The notes below the pieces were generated by a model. It did not search any database. It was given only the letters and a program-made list of their open reading frames with translations, and was not told the DNA's origin. Shown one piece after another: positions 53,280 through 61,479 of a stretch of DNA of 64,000 nt. The translations under genes were made by a program, and so were the position numbers. Each line of letters opens with the position of its first letter. Position 1 is the first letter of the stretch. This stretch comes from Candidatus Lernaella stagnicola (GTDB taxonomy: Bacteria; Lernaellota; Lernaellaia; Lernaellales; Lernaellaceae). The stretch lies in NCBI GenBank assembly GCA_030765525.1, contig JAVCCK010000035.1, positions 1 through 64,000 of the forward strand. The letters run 5' to 3'.

Positions 53280-55425
53280 AGTCCGACCGGACGACATTAT
53301 CCGCGAGGTACGGCGCTATCTGCCGAATCCCGAAGTGGAGTTGATCCGTCGAGCTTACGTGTTCGCTATGCACCATCACGAGGGGCAAAAGCGGTACTCG
53401 GGGCACGCGTATATCGAGCACCCCATCGCGGTCGCGTTCTTGCTGGCCAAAATGCGCATGGACGAAGTGACCATTGCTACCGGGTTGCTGCACGACACGC
53501 TGGAAGATTGCGCCAACGTCGATAAGCCGCTGATCCAAAATTTATTCGGTGAGGAAATCGCCGAGCTCGTCGACGGCGTCAGCAAAATTTCGCAGATGAA
53601 ATTCAGCAGCTTGGAACACCGCCAGGCGGAGAATTTCAAGAAAATCCTTGTGGCGACCGCGCAGGATATTCGCGTGCTGCTGGTCAAGCTCGCCGACCGC
53701 TTGCACAACATGTACACGCTGGAGTTTGTGCCGCGGGAAAAGCGCGGGCGTATCGCGCGGGAGACGTCGGAAATATATTCGCCGCTGGCTCACCGGCTTG
53801 GGATGCAGTGGGTGAAATCGGCGCTGGAAGACTTTTCGTTTCGGTATCTCAATCCCGACGCGTACTACAACCTGGTCATGCGCCTTTCCGAAGGCCGCAA
53901 AGTGCGGGACCTGTATATCGAGGAAACCATCGGCGTGCTGCGCAAGTTGTTGACTCACAACAACATCCAGGCGGAGATCAGCGGGCGGGTGAAGAGTCTG
54001 CACTCGATCTATAAGAAAATGCAGGCGCAGCGGCTCAGTTTCGACGAGGTGATGGACATCATCGCCTTCCGCATCGTCCTTTCTTCGGTGGCGGAGTGTT
54101 ACGAAGTGCTGGGCCTGATCCACTCACAATGGCGGCCGGTGCCCGGGCGCATCAAAGACTATATCGCCATGCCCAAAGCGAACATGTATCAAAGCCTGCA
54201 CACGACGGTGATCGGCCCGAAGAGCGAACGCATGGAAGTGCAGATTCGCACGTGGGAGATACATCGCGTCGCCGAACTGGGCATCGCGGCGCACTGGCGC
54301 TACAAATCGGGCGGTCCGGACCGCGACGGCAAAGAGTTCGGGTGGCTGCGGCAAATCATGGAGTGGCACAAGGAGTCCGACGACCCCCGCGCCTTCCTGT
54401 CCGGCCTCAAGATGGATCTCTTTTCCGAGGAAGTCTACGTTTTCACGCCTAAGGGCGATGTGTTGAATTTCCCCAAAGGCGCCACGCCGCTGGACTTTGC
54501 GTATCGCATTCACACGCAGGTCGGACACACGACGGTCGGCGCAAAAGTGAATGGCCGCATCGTGCCGCTGCGGTACGAACTGCAAAGCGGCGATCGCGTC
54601 GAGATTGTCACCCGCAAGGATCAGACCCCGAGTCGCGACTGGCTGCAGTTGGTCAAAACCGGCACAGCGCGCGCGAAGATCAGGGCTTTTCTGAAAGCCG
54701 AAGAACGGGAACGAAGCCTCGCCGCCGGGCGGCAAATGCTTGAGAAAGCGCTGTTAAAATATAAAGTTAGCCTAAACCGCATGGAGAGATCCGGCCGCTT
54801 ACGCGAGGTGGCTGAGAAGTTCAATTTCCGCGACGCGGATACCATGGTCGCCAGCCTTGGATACGGCAAGCTTTCGGTCAAGTACATTCTGGCCGAACTC
54901 GTTGAACCCGAAAAACTCGAGACCGAGCCCGAGGAATCCGCGTTTGATCGCCTGTTGCGCCCGCTGAAGCGCCGTAAAGCGGGCGGCATAAAAATCCACG
55001 GCATCGACGACGTCTTGTTCCGCATGGCCAAGTGCTGCAACCCGGTACCCGGCGAGGCAGTAGTCGGTTTCGTGACGCGGGGGCAGGGCATTTCAGTGCA
55101 TCGGGCCGATTGTCTAAACGCCCTTGATCAGCCCGAGGAGCGCCGCGTCGACGTGGAATGGGACCTGTCCGGCGACACGAAAACCGTTCCGACCGAAATC
55201 ATGGTGACCGTCAGTGACCGCAAAGGAGTTCTGGCTGAAATCACAAACCGCCTGGCGATGATGGAAGTCAACATCCACGAGATTCACTCCGGTAAGTCCA
55301 CGAGCGAGGAATCCGTCGAGCTGCATTTTCTGCTGCCGATCCGCGATATCGCGCAACTGGACAAGATTCTTCAGGACATCCGTAAACTGCCCGGCGTGCT
55401 CGCCGCGAGTCGCATGCGTTACTAA
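53248..55425 (+). CDS. spoT: Bifunctional (p)ppGpp synthetase/hydrolase (Rel/SpoT)
   Basis: 725 residues; ATG 53248 overlaps gmk by 32 nt. Hydrolase HD domain: HHHEGQKRYSG and GLLHDTLED with HD at 82-83, so hydrolysis is likely active. Synthetase domain: GRVKSLHSIYKKMQ, RIVLSSVAEC, GRIKDYIAMPKANMYQSLH. Then TGS (FTPKGDVLNFPKGATPLDFA), a Cys-containing region (KCCNPVPGE) and a C-terminal ACT domain. It sets (p)ppGpp levels during starvation. Confidence 0.96.
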   Translation: MQSLDTLLPRKVRPDDIIREVRRYLPNPEVELIRRAYVFAMHHHEGQKRYSGHAYIEHPIAVAFLLAKMRMDEVTIATGLLHDTLEDCANVDKPLIQNLFGEEIAELVDGVSKISQMKFSSLEHRQAENFKKILVATAQDIRVLLVKLADRLHNMYTLEFVPREKRGRIARETSEIYSPLAHRLGMQWVKSALEDFSFRYLNPDAYYNLVMRLSEGRKVRDLYIEETIGVLRKLLTHNNIQAEISGRVKSLHSIYKKMQAQRLSFDEVMDIIAFRIVLSSVAECYEVLGLIHSQWRPVPGRIKDYIAMPKANMYQSLHTTVIGPKSERMEVQIRTWEIHRVAELGIAAHWRYKSGGPDRDGKEFGWLRQIMEWHKESDDPRAFLSGLKMDLFSEEVYVFTPKGDVLNFPKGATPLDFAYRIHTQVGHTTVGAKVNGRIVPLRYELQSGDRVEIVTRKDQTPSRDWLQLVKTGTARAKIRAFLKAEERERSLAAGRQMLEKALLKYKVSLNRMERSGRLREVAEKFNFRDADTMVASLGYGKLSVKYILAELVEPEKLETEPEESAFDRLLRPLKRRKAGGIKIHGIDDVLFRMAKCCNPVPGEAVVGFVTRGQGISVHRADCLNALDQPEERRVDVEWDLSGDTKTVPTEIMVTVSDRKGVLAEITNRLAMMEVNIHEIHSGKSTSEESVELHFLLPIRDIAQLDKILQDIRKLPGVLAASRMRY

Positions 55426-55470
55426 CTCGAGGAAGACCGTGGCATTTGGCACGCCAAGGAGGATCGCGGA

Positions 55471-57123
55471 TTGAGCTTTGCGCTCGCCGTTGTTTGGTTG
55501 ATCGCCATTTTCTGGCTCTTGTACCGGCCTAAGATCGTATCGGGCGCGAAGCGGGAATGGATACTGTTGGGCTTGCTGATGGCGACAGGCTTGGCGGCCT
55601 ATCTGAGTTATCTATTGCCCTTGGCCGGCCGGGAACTCGCGTTTCCGATCGATGATTCCTACATCACCCTGAGCGCCGCGCGGAACCTGGCCGAGCGGAA
55701 CTTGTTCGCCGTCAATCCAGACGCGCCCTTGGCCGGCATCACGAGTCCGCTGCACGTGTTGTTGGTGGGCTTGCTGGGCAAACTCATCGGCGTGATCTGG
55801 GCTGACCGCCTACTCGGCTTGCTCGCGTTTTTCGCCGTGATTGCCGGAACTTATCGCTGGATTAGAAAACTTGACGGCAGCGTTCCCGCAGCCTTGTTGG
55901 GAGGCGCTGCCATCACCTTGGGCGGACCGATGGCCTTCGGAGCGCTTAACGGTCTGGAAACCAATCTCTTCGCGGCCTTGGTCGTGTGGACCCTCATTTT
56001 GGTGGAAGGAAGTGAAGTCTCGCCGCGACGCACCGTGGGCATCGGTGCATTACTCGGCCTGTCGGTGCTGACCCGCCCGGAGGGGTATTTTCTGGTTGCA
56101 GCGATTCTTGGCGTGCTGGCCGTGCGGGCTCTCTTATTGCGTGATTGGCGGCGCTTGGCGTGGGTGGTGGCGGCCGGCGTGGTGGCAGCGGTGGTTATCA
56201 GCCCGTACTGGTTAGCGAATTATAAGCTGGTCGGTCACATCATGCCGGTGACGGTTTCGGCTAAGAAGCACTTTTTCGCCGCGGCGTGCATGCCGCCCCT
56301 GGCGCGATTGGGGTTGGTGGCGACTTCGCCGATCCTTCTTTTGGGCGTTTTCCTCCTATTTCTTCCGTTGTTTTTGTGGGCCGGCGCATGGTGGCGTCGA
56401 GTTTCGCCCGCGCTGTTTATCGGGCTTTTCTACGCGGCGTACCTGGTGGAGTTCCCCGGTGCGTTAACGCACTACTGGGGGCGGTATCAGCACCCGCTGC
56501 TGCCGGTGGTTTTCGGCGGCATGGCGCTGGGGGCCGACCGTTTGCTGAATCGATGGCACGACGCGGAAAGCAATCGGCCGCGAAAGATCGTGCTCGTACT
56601 GCTTATTCCGTTCTTGCTGATCGTGGGACTTGGCGGATCCCTTCAGCGAGGTGTGTACCGCAACGCCATCGCCACAGCCAGCGAGGGCGGCTACTTGATG
56701 AACGTGGTGCAGTGGTTACAGGAAAACACCAAGCCGGACGAGGTCGTGGCGGCGCATGACATCGGCTTGGTCACCTTTTTCTCAGGGAGAAAGGTACTGG
56801 ACCTCGTGGGCTTGTCGGACCCGGAAGTGGCGGCAGTTTATGCCGATACACCGCCACCGTGCCGTGGTCACGGCGAGCGGGCGCAAGCGCTTTACTCACT
56901 GCTCCGAAAGCGTCGCCCGGCGGTTATTTACTTCCATCCGGAATGGAATGAGAAGTACATGAGAATCATTAAGACCGACAATGGTCGATTTTTGTCGCGG
57001 GCGCATACCATGCAGAAGACGATGGGCAAGGCCGACCGGTCGTTCATCGTACATACTTATCACTTCTACCGTGCAAATTGGGATGGCGCTCAGACCAACC
57101 AAGTCGATCAAGATTTACCGTAA
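55471..57123 (+). CDS. GT-C-type membrane glycosyltransferase-like protein
   Basis: 550 residues from TTG 55471, with AAGGAGG 8 nt upstream. About 10-12 membrane helices. The first periplasmic loop holds DDSYITLSAARN, an acidic pair as in polyprenyl-phosphate-dependent GT-C enzymes. The C-terminal 130 residues are soluble and probably periplasmic (AHDIGLVTFFSG, DLVGLSDPEV). It may add a sugar to lipid A, a protein or a glycan. The exact family is uncertain. Confidence 0.8.
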   Translation: MSFALAVVWLIAIFWLLYRPKIVSGAKREWILLGLLMATGLAAYLSYLLPLAGRELAFPIDDSYITLSAARNLAERNLFAVNPDAPLAGITSPLHVLLVGLLGKLIGVIWADRLLGLLAFFAVIAGTYRWIRKLDGSVPAALLGGAAITLGGPMAFGALNGLETNLFAALVVWTLILVEGSEVSPRRTVGIGALLGLSVLTRPEGYFLVAAILGVLAVRALLLRDWRRLAWVVAAGVVAAVVISPYWLANYKLVGHIMPVTVSAKKHFFAAACMPPLARLGLVATSPILLLGVFLLFLPLFLWAGAWWRRVSPALFIGLFYAAYLVEFPGALTHYWGRYQHPLLPVVFGGMALGADRLLNRWHDAESNRPRKIVLVLLIPFLLIVGLGGSLQRGVYRNAIATASEGGYLMNVVQWLQENTKPDEVVAAHDIGLVTFFSGRKVLDLVGLSDPEVAAVYADTPPPCRGHGERAQALYSLLRKRRPAVIYFHPEWNEKYMRIIKTDNGRFLSRAHTMQKTMGKADRSFIVHTYHFYRANWDGAQTNQVDQDLP

Positions 57124-57220
57124 TTCGACCGATGCATTAATCAGTTGGCATCCGTGCGCGTTAAATTTGTGTACCGGATAGAGGCTACAATTAATCGGCG
57201 AAGCGGGAGAATCAAGAAAA

Positions 57221-58051
57221 ATGGGCGGAAAAATTAGAGTACCAATCGAGCTGAAAGAACGGCACAAAACGATTCTTTACGTCCTAGGAAAAGTTGGCGC
57301 GGTCGACCGAAAAGTGTTGCTGGAATTGTTCATGTACAGCATTGTTCTTGAGCAGAACGCTCAGGATTCCGTCGATGTTTTATACGACCATGTGCTGAGC
57401 AATGTAGAAAGCGACCGCAAGCCTCCCTTCAAATACAGCATGCTGTCCAAGATCTACGACCAGGAAATATTCGCCTTGATGAACATGCTGGGGCTGATCA
57501 AGCGCACCGGCCTGGACTACCGCGGTCGCAACGCCACGGCTTTCGAACTCACCAGCGCCGGCAAGAAAATCTACGACGTCATCGAGGGCGGACGGCGGGC
57601 GTTGGTGCGGCCTCCGATCGAACAGCGGAAATATATTTTCCTGCTTGGCCACTTCCACGACAAACAAATTGCATCCTTGTTCACCAAAGAACTCGGTCCG
57701 GCCTGTATCGAAGTCGGCTACAAACCGATCCGCTTGGACGCCGATGAGAATCCGGCCGTGATATCCAAGAAGCTATTTCAAGAAATCAACGTCTGTGAAC
57801 TGATTCTCGCCGATGTGACTCATCTAACGCCGGCCATCTTTTTCCAGCTCGGATACGCCTACGGGATGGGCATCAACATTGTATTTACGTGCCGAATTGA
57901 CGCCAAACGTGACCCCGATGAGTTGGTCAAAAGGATGCCGTTTTTCACGACCGAGGACCTCAACGTATTGTATTGGGGTCGGAAAAGCGATCAGTCTTTC
58001 GCGTGGCAGGACGGTATGACGCCGGAAAAGAAAATGCGCACGCTTCTGTAA
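57221..58051 (+). CDS. Winged-HTH plus nucleoside deoxyribosyltransferase-like protein
   Basis: 276 residues. Residues about 10-125 look like winged-helix modules (ERHKTILYVLGKVG, FELTSAGKKIYDVI). The C-terminal half (about 140-250) is a Rossmann-like domain related to nucleoside 2-deoxyribosyltransferases: IFLLGHF at the start and CELILADVTHLTPAIFFQLGYAYGMG, where ADVT...LGYA is the family hallmark (read in two parts). Such domains sense or cleave nucleotides and often occur in defence or signalling proteins. It stands alone between two clusters and ends at a strong terminator. The role is unknown. Confidence 0.75.
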   Translation: MGGKIRVPIELKERHKTILYVLGKVGAVDRKVLLELFMYSIVLEQNAQDSVDVLYDHVLSNVESDRKPPFKYSMLSKIYDQEIFALMNMLGLIKRTGLDYRGRNATAFELTSAGKKIYDVIEGGRRALVRPPIEQRKYIFLLGHFHDKQIASLFTKELGPACIEVGYKPIRLDADENPAVISKKLFQEINVCELILADVTHLTPAIFFQLGYAYGMGINIVFTCRIDAKRDPDELVKRMPFFTTEDLNVLYWGRKSDQSFAWQDGMTPEKKMRTLL

Positions 58052-58092
58052 CCAACGCACTTCTTCCAAGGCCGTGACTGATTAACGAAGAA

Positions 58093-58116
58093 GCGGAAAG
58101 CCCGGGGGCTTTCCGC
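58093..58116. terminator. Strong bidirectional terminator hairpin
   Basis: GCGGAAAGCCC (58093-58103) and GGGCTTTCCGC (58106-58116) pair perfectly over 11 bp with a 2-nt nominal loop. It sits between two convergent genes, 41 nt after the stop at 58051 and 40 nt before the minus-strand stop at 58156. TTT follows on the plus strand. Confidence 0.8.
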
Positions 58117-58155
58117 TTTGCCGGCCCATCCGGCTGGTGTCTGCTATTGCTGCTG

Positions 58156-59520
58156 CTAGCAACCTGTTTGATTGAAGGTGTCGGTTCTTTTCAGGAGGCG
58201 GATGATGAAGTCGCGCAGCATTTCGAGCTGTTCGCGATTCAGCGGGCCGCCGGCTTCGTGGTTGTCAGGCGTGATCGGGGCGTTCATCACCGGGAAGCTT
58301 TTGCCCAAGTTGTAGTTTTTGAGCATGTAGACGTAGACATCGATCCAGTAAGAATTCTCACTGTCGTTGTTCACGTTCTCATTCACCGGCGTTTCCGGCA
58401 TCGACGCGGCCCCGTCCGGAGCATCGTCGCCGGCCTTTTGGCGGATCACGAGGTACATGAAGGCTTTGAAGATGGCCGGGTCGATTTCGCCACCGGGGAC
58501 GTCGTTGTTGATTTCTTCGTCGTAGTAGTAATCGCCGGTAGCGCCGAAGTCGTCGCCGTCGTCGTTGGTGCCGCCGTCGGCTTCACCGGCGTCGTCCGCG
58601 CCTTTGTCCTTGTTTTTGCGGTAAATCAGGAAGTGGAAATCGAGGGTGTTGGGGTCCACTTCGTTGGTACGAAGGAACTTCACGAAGATTTCGTTTTCGG
58701 GACCTTCGACGTCATTGTTGTCGGCGTCGATGGGGGGAGTTTTGAAATATTTTTTGACGGCTTCTTCCCAGTTCAGGACCTTGTTGGAGTTGAAGGGGTC
58801 GTATTCGCCGTTGGGCTCGTCAACTTCGTTGCCGTCGGCGGCGTCGATGGGGGGAGTTTTGAAATATTTTTTGACGGCTTCTTCCCAGTTCAGGACCCTG
58901 CCGGAGTTGGCGGGGTCGTACTCGCCGTTGGGTTCGTCAACTTCGTTGCCGTCGGCGGCGTCGATGGGGGGAGTTTTGAAGTACTTTTTGACAGCCTCTT
59001 CCCAGTTCAGGACCTTGTTGGAGTTGAAGGGGTCGTATTCGCCGTTGGGTTCGTCAACTTCGTTGCCGTCGGCGGCGTCGATGGGGGGAGTTTTGAAGTA
59101 CTTTTTGACAGCCTCTTCCCAGTTCAGGACCTTGCCGGAATTGGCGGGGTCGTATTCGCCGTTGGGCTCGTCAACTTCGTTGCCGTCGATTCCGGCGGCA
59201 GCGCTCGTGGCGTGTTTCGCGTACTTATCCAGAGCTTCTTCAGGGTTGAGGACTTTGATGGAGGCGAAGGGGTCGAATTCGCCGTTGGGCCCGTCCACTT
59301 CGTTGTTGATCGGCGGGCCGAAGTCTTGCTGATCGAGCGCGTCAGCGAAAGCTTCACCGACCTGCAGGGCGATTTCCTCGATAAGCAGATCAGCGTCGTT
59401 TTCAGTGGTTAGGGCGGCGTCGTCGTTGTCAAAATCGGCGTTGTCGGTTTCATCACCGCAAGCGGTTACGAAAAAGAGCATGGCAAAAATCATCAGGGCA
59501 GCAGCAGTCAGACGGTACAT
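58156..59520 (-). CDS. Acidic repeat lipoprotein under a c-di-GMP-I riboswitch
   Basis: 454 residues from ATG 59520; GGAGG lies 8 nt upstream. Lipoprotein signal ending VTACGDE. Residues about 75-270 contain a 39-residue repeat (NEVDEPNGEYDP, KVLNWEEAVKKYFKTPPI) in four near-identical copies with a degenerate copy on each side. The repeats alternate two types (PANSG, PFNSN). A Gly/Asp-rich region and a helical C-terminus ending QTGC follow. It may be a surface stalk or adhesin; I recognise no named domain. A GEMM-I riboswitch in the leader implies c-di-GMP control. Confidence 0.88.
   Translation of the reverse strand: MYRLTAAALMIFAMLFFVTACGDETDNADFDNDDAALTTENDADLLIEEIALQVGEAFADALDQQDFGPPINNEVDGPNGEFDPFASIKVLNPEEALDKYAKHATSAAAGIDGNEVDEPNGEYDPANSGKVLNWEEAVKKYFKTPPIDAADGNEVDEPNGEYDPFNSNKVLNWEEAVKKYFKTPPIDAADGNEVDEPNGEYDPANSGRVLNWEEAVKKYFKTPPIDAADGNEVDEPNGEYDPFNSNKVLNWEEAVKKYFKTPPIDADNNDVEGPENEIFVKFLRTNEVDPNTLDFHFLIYRKNKDKGADDAGEADGGTNDDGDDFGATGDYYYDEEINNDVPGGEIDPAIFKAFMYLVIRQKAGDDAPDGAASMPETPVNENVNNDSENSYWIDVYVYMLKNYNLGKSFPVMNAPITPDNHEAGGPLNREQLEMLRDFIIRLLKRTDTFNQTGC
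58726..59193 (-). repeat. Four 117-bp in-frame tandem repeats
   Basis: The 15-nt marker GTCGATGGGGGGAGT recurs with exact 117-nt period, ending at 58740, 58857, 58974 and 59091. Plus-strand copies 1 and 2 share a GAAATATTTTTTGACGG block while 3 and 4 share GAAGTACTTTTTGACAG. A second block alternates: TTGTTGGAGTTGAAG in 1 and 3, CCGGAGTTGGC-type in 2 and 4. The pattern is mosaic, implying unequal crossing-over or gene conversion. Confidence 0.9.
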
Positions 59521-59524
59521 GGGG

Positions 59525-59592
59525 GTTTCCTCCGTACACAACACGTTATTCGTTGTTTGAGGAAACGGTCTGTATGGGGACAGATCCGTTCC
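59525..59592 (-). promoter_or_regulatory. Expression platform of riboswitch 2 (SD / anti-SD / competitor)
   Basis: On the minus strand GTTTCCTC (59566-59559) is a perfect complement of the Shine-Dalgarno GAGGAAAC (59532-59525). CCGTTTCC (59568-59561), which overlaps the anti-SD, can pair with the P1 3' strand GGAACGG (59592-59586) with one bulged U, across a hairpin TCTGT/ACAGA. So P1 and anti-SD sequestration compete as in riboswitch 1. Inferred: ligand stabilises P1 and translation is blocked. Confidence 0.7.
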
Positions 59593-59675
59593 TACGGCAG
59601 CCGAGCTATCTCCTTCCGGAGACCTCTTGCTTTGCGCCCCCGCCTCGCGGCGGGTTTGCCTTTGTCACGGAACGG
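59586..59675 (-). promoter_or_regulatory. Cyclic-di-GMP-I (GEMM-I) riboswitch aptamer 2
   Basis: Minus-strand core: ACAAAGGCAAACC, P2 CCCGCC-GCGA-GGCGGG, then GGCGCAAAGC, P3 (TCTCC-GGAA-GGAGA), AGCTCGGCTGCCG. P1 pairs CCGTTCC (59675-59669) perfectly with GGAACGG (59592-59586). The base matching Vc2 G20 is G. It departs from consensus at GGGAC (here GGGGC) and at the base after GCAAAGC. It lies 65 nt before ATG 59520. Confidence 0.85.
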
Positions 59676-59968
59676 CCTTTGCGGGGCCTTTCGCGACTTA
59701 CAATCAACTTATCGTCATGTTCAGAGATTCTCTTTAGGAACTTTTGAAAAAAAATCGGGGGAAAGCAATCCGGCCACGAGACAGAGACCCAGCTATCCGG
59801 ATAAGCCGTTGATATTATAAGATATATTCAAAAACAGTCGAGGATAGACGCTCCCCGGCCGCGGCGGCTGCTTTCGTCACACGTGGTCGGCCCTTTTAAA
59901 GGAGGAGGAAACAAGACTGTGATTGGATGCCGATTCGGCCGGCGATTCTACGTAACGTATCAAAGGAT
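59676..59968. other. Noncoding stretch between riboswitch 2 and tRNA-Leu
   Basis: No gene is supported. It should contain the promoter of the repeat-lipoprotein transcript; I could not fix -35 and -10 boxes. The tract from 59750 has eight As, then AT-rich sequence to 59835. Confidence 0.5.
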
Positions 59969-60052
59969 TGCCCCGACCCGGACTCGAACCGGGACGGTGT
60001 TGCCACCTGGGGATTTTAAGTCCCCTGAGTCTACCAATTCCTCCATCGGGGC
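59969..60052 (-). tRNA. tRNA-Leu (UAA)
   Basis: 84 nt. The acceptor stem pairs GCCCCGA with TCGGGGC. The anticodon loop CTTAAAA gives anticodon UAA. A long variable arm (TGGCAACA region) marks it as class II, and GGTTCGAGTCC is the T-loop. The discriminator base is A; CCA is not encoded (ATCC follows). Confidence 0.96.
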
Positions 60053-60106
60053 TGATTCGCGTCGTGCGTAAAACTGCTCTTGATTATCACACGAAGGCAG
60101 ACCCCG

Positions 60107-60586
60107 TCAAAGCGAAACGGTTGATTTCTGCGCCGGCGCCCGTCGGCAGCGAAAGACCAGATTCGCCCCCTGTTCGCGCACGGTGAGGTCGGTGATGAAA
60201 AATCGCCCCTGGTGGTAGAGTTCGCCGTATTGTTTGGCTCGGCGATTGCCGCGGATCCAGTAGTCGAGGCTCTCGCGCATGAATCCCCGCTTATGTCCCG
60301 GGTCGATCCACGTGCGGGCGTGCGCCGCGTGGGGCACTTGAATGAGGATGAGTCCGCCGGGCCGCGCGACGCGGATGATCTCGCTGATGGCCGCGGCGCA
60401 TTCGCAGAGGTGTTCGACGACGTCGATGGCCTTGACCTCGAAAAAGGTTTCGTCGGCGAAGGGCCAAGGGTGGCGGTTGAGATCCCACACGACATTGTTG
60501 CCGAAATCGGCGGCGTCGACGTTGATCCATTCCGGGCCGGTTTCACCGGCGCGGCCGCTGCCGACGCAGAGCTTCTTCACGGTCAT
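60107..60586 (-). CDS. Class I SAM-dependent methyltransferase
   Basis: 159 residues from ATG 60586, which overlaps the upstream TGA (ATGA). Motif I is the short CVGSGRA, then WINVDAADF, and motif II-like FEVKAIDVVEHL with VARPGGLILIQVPH downstream. The pattern is like small methyltransferases in polysaccharide clusters. The substrate may be a sugar in the same operon as the GT9 and GT2-like enzymes. It is shorter than most such enzymes. Confidence 0.85.
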   Translation of the reverse strand: MTVKKLCVGSGRAGETGPEWINVDAADFGNNVVWDLNRHPWPFADETFFEVKAIDVVEHLCECAAAISEIIRVARPGGLILIQVPHAAHARTWIDPGHKRGFMRESLDYWIRGNRRAKQYGELYHQGRFFITDLTVREQGANLVFRCRRAPAQKSTVSL

Positions 60587-61479
60587 TTTTTCACCTCGGG
60601 CCAAAGGCGGAGGACGGTCTCAAAGACACGCTCGGGTTGCAGCGACTGAAGACAAAGATTGTCGCGGCATCGGTTTTGAGCCGGTGTGCGGAAGCATGGA
60701 AAGTGCCGGCAGCCCCCAGAGTCGCATTGCACCCGATGCCCACCGGTGTTGTACGGGTGGTTCTTGTGCCAATTGGTCCATCCCCAGATTGCCACGATCG
60801 GCACGTTTTGGGCGTCGGCGACGTGCATGAGCGCCGTGTCGTTGGTCACGGCCAAGGCGCAATGTTGCAGAACACCGGCCGTGGCGGCGGCACTGAGTCG
60901 CGCGGCGTAGTTCCAGCAGCGGTCACCGAGTTGGCGGCAAATGTTGTCGCCGAGTTTTCGTTCGTGTTCATCCCGTCCGAGAAAAGCAAGTTGCGCGTCC
61001 AAACGGTCCACCAACATCGTGGCGAGGCGAACGAAATACTCGTGCGGGTATCGTTTCGTCATCCATTCCGGGTGTGAGCCGTTGGCCAGGGCGATGATCG
61101 GCCGTTTGTGTGCGGGCAACGCGACCCTTTCCGACCTTATCTGAGTCGGCAGCCGTCTGCTCTTGGGAAGCAGGGACAAGTAAACATCTGCTTCGTGGGG
61201 GCCCAGCCGCCAATCACGTTTGGGCTGGGCGATGCGTTCCATGCCTCGAACTTCGGGCATGTCCGGCGCCGCCCAAAGTTGAAACACGCGGTCGAAGATA
61301 ACCGAGGTGATATGGCCGGGGACAACGGCGTGTACCGGCCACAGCGAGAGCGATCGAATGGCGGTGATGCGTGGGTCGTCGGCGCGCATGAAAATGTGCG
61401 GCGCGGTCAGGTTTTGCAGAAATGGTGTCGCCAAGACGAAGTTACCGATGCCGTTGCCGAACAACACGGCGTCACTCAT
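60583..61479 (-). CDS. Glycosyltransferase family 9 protein (third heptosyltransferase-like)
   Basis: 298 residues from ATG 61479; AAGGAG precedes. GT9 features: start VLFGNGIGNFVLATPF, middle ALANGSHPEWMTKRYPHEYF, and ALAVTNDTALMHVADA, which stands in for the usual NDSGPMH. The C-terminus has Cys pairs (CDSGGC, CFRTP, CLQSL). It overlaps both neighbours by 4 nt. Likely adds a heptose or other sugar to a surface glycan. Confidence 0.85.
   Translation of the reverse strand: MSDAVLFGNGIGNFVLATPFLQNLTAPHIFMRADDPRITAIRSLSLWPVHAVVPGHITSVIFDRVFQLWAAPDMPEVRGMERIAQPKRDWRLGPHEADVYLSLLPKSRRLPTQIRSERVALPAHKRPIIALANGSHPEWMTKRYPHEYFVRLATMLVDRLDAQLAFLGRDEHERKLGDNICRQLGDRCWNYAARLSAAATAGVLQHCALAVTNDTALMHVADAQNVPIVAIWGWTNWHKNHPYNTGGHRVQCDSGGCRHFPCFRTPAQNRCRDNLCLQSLQPERVFETVLRLWPEVKK

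Noticed and set aside
58147-59412. Long plus-strand open frame opposite the repeat lipoprotein
   Set aside because: It mirrors the 117-bp repeats of the minus-strand gene, is Val/Gly/Phe-rich without domain features, and lacks a ribosome binding site. The minus-strand gene has a lipobox, SD and riboswitch.
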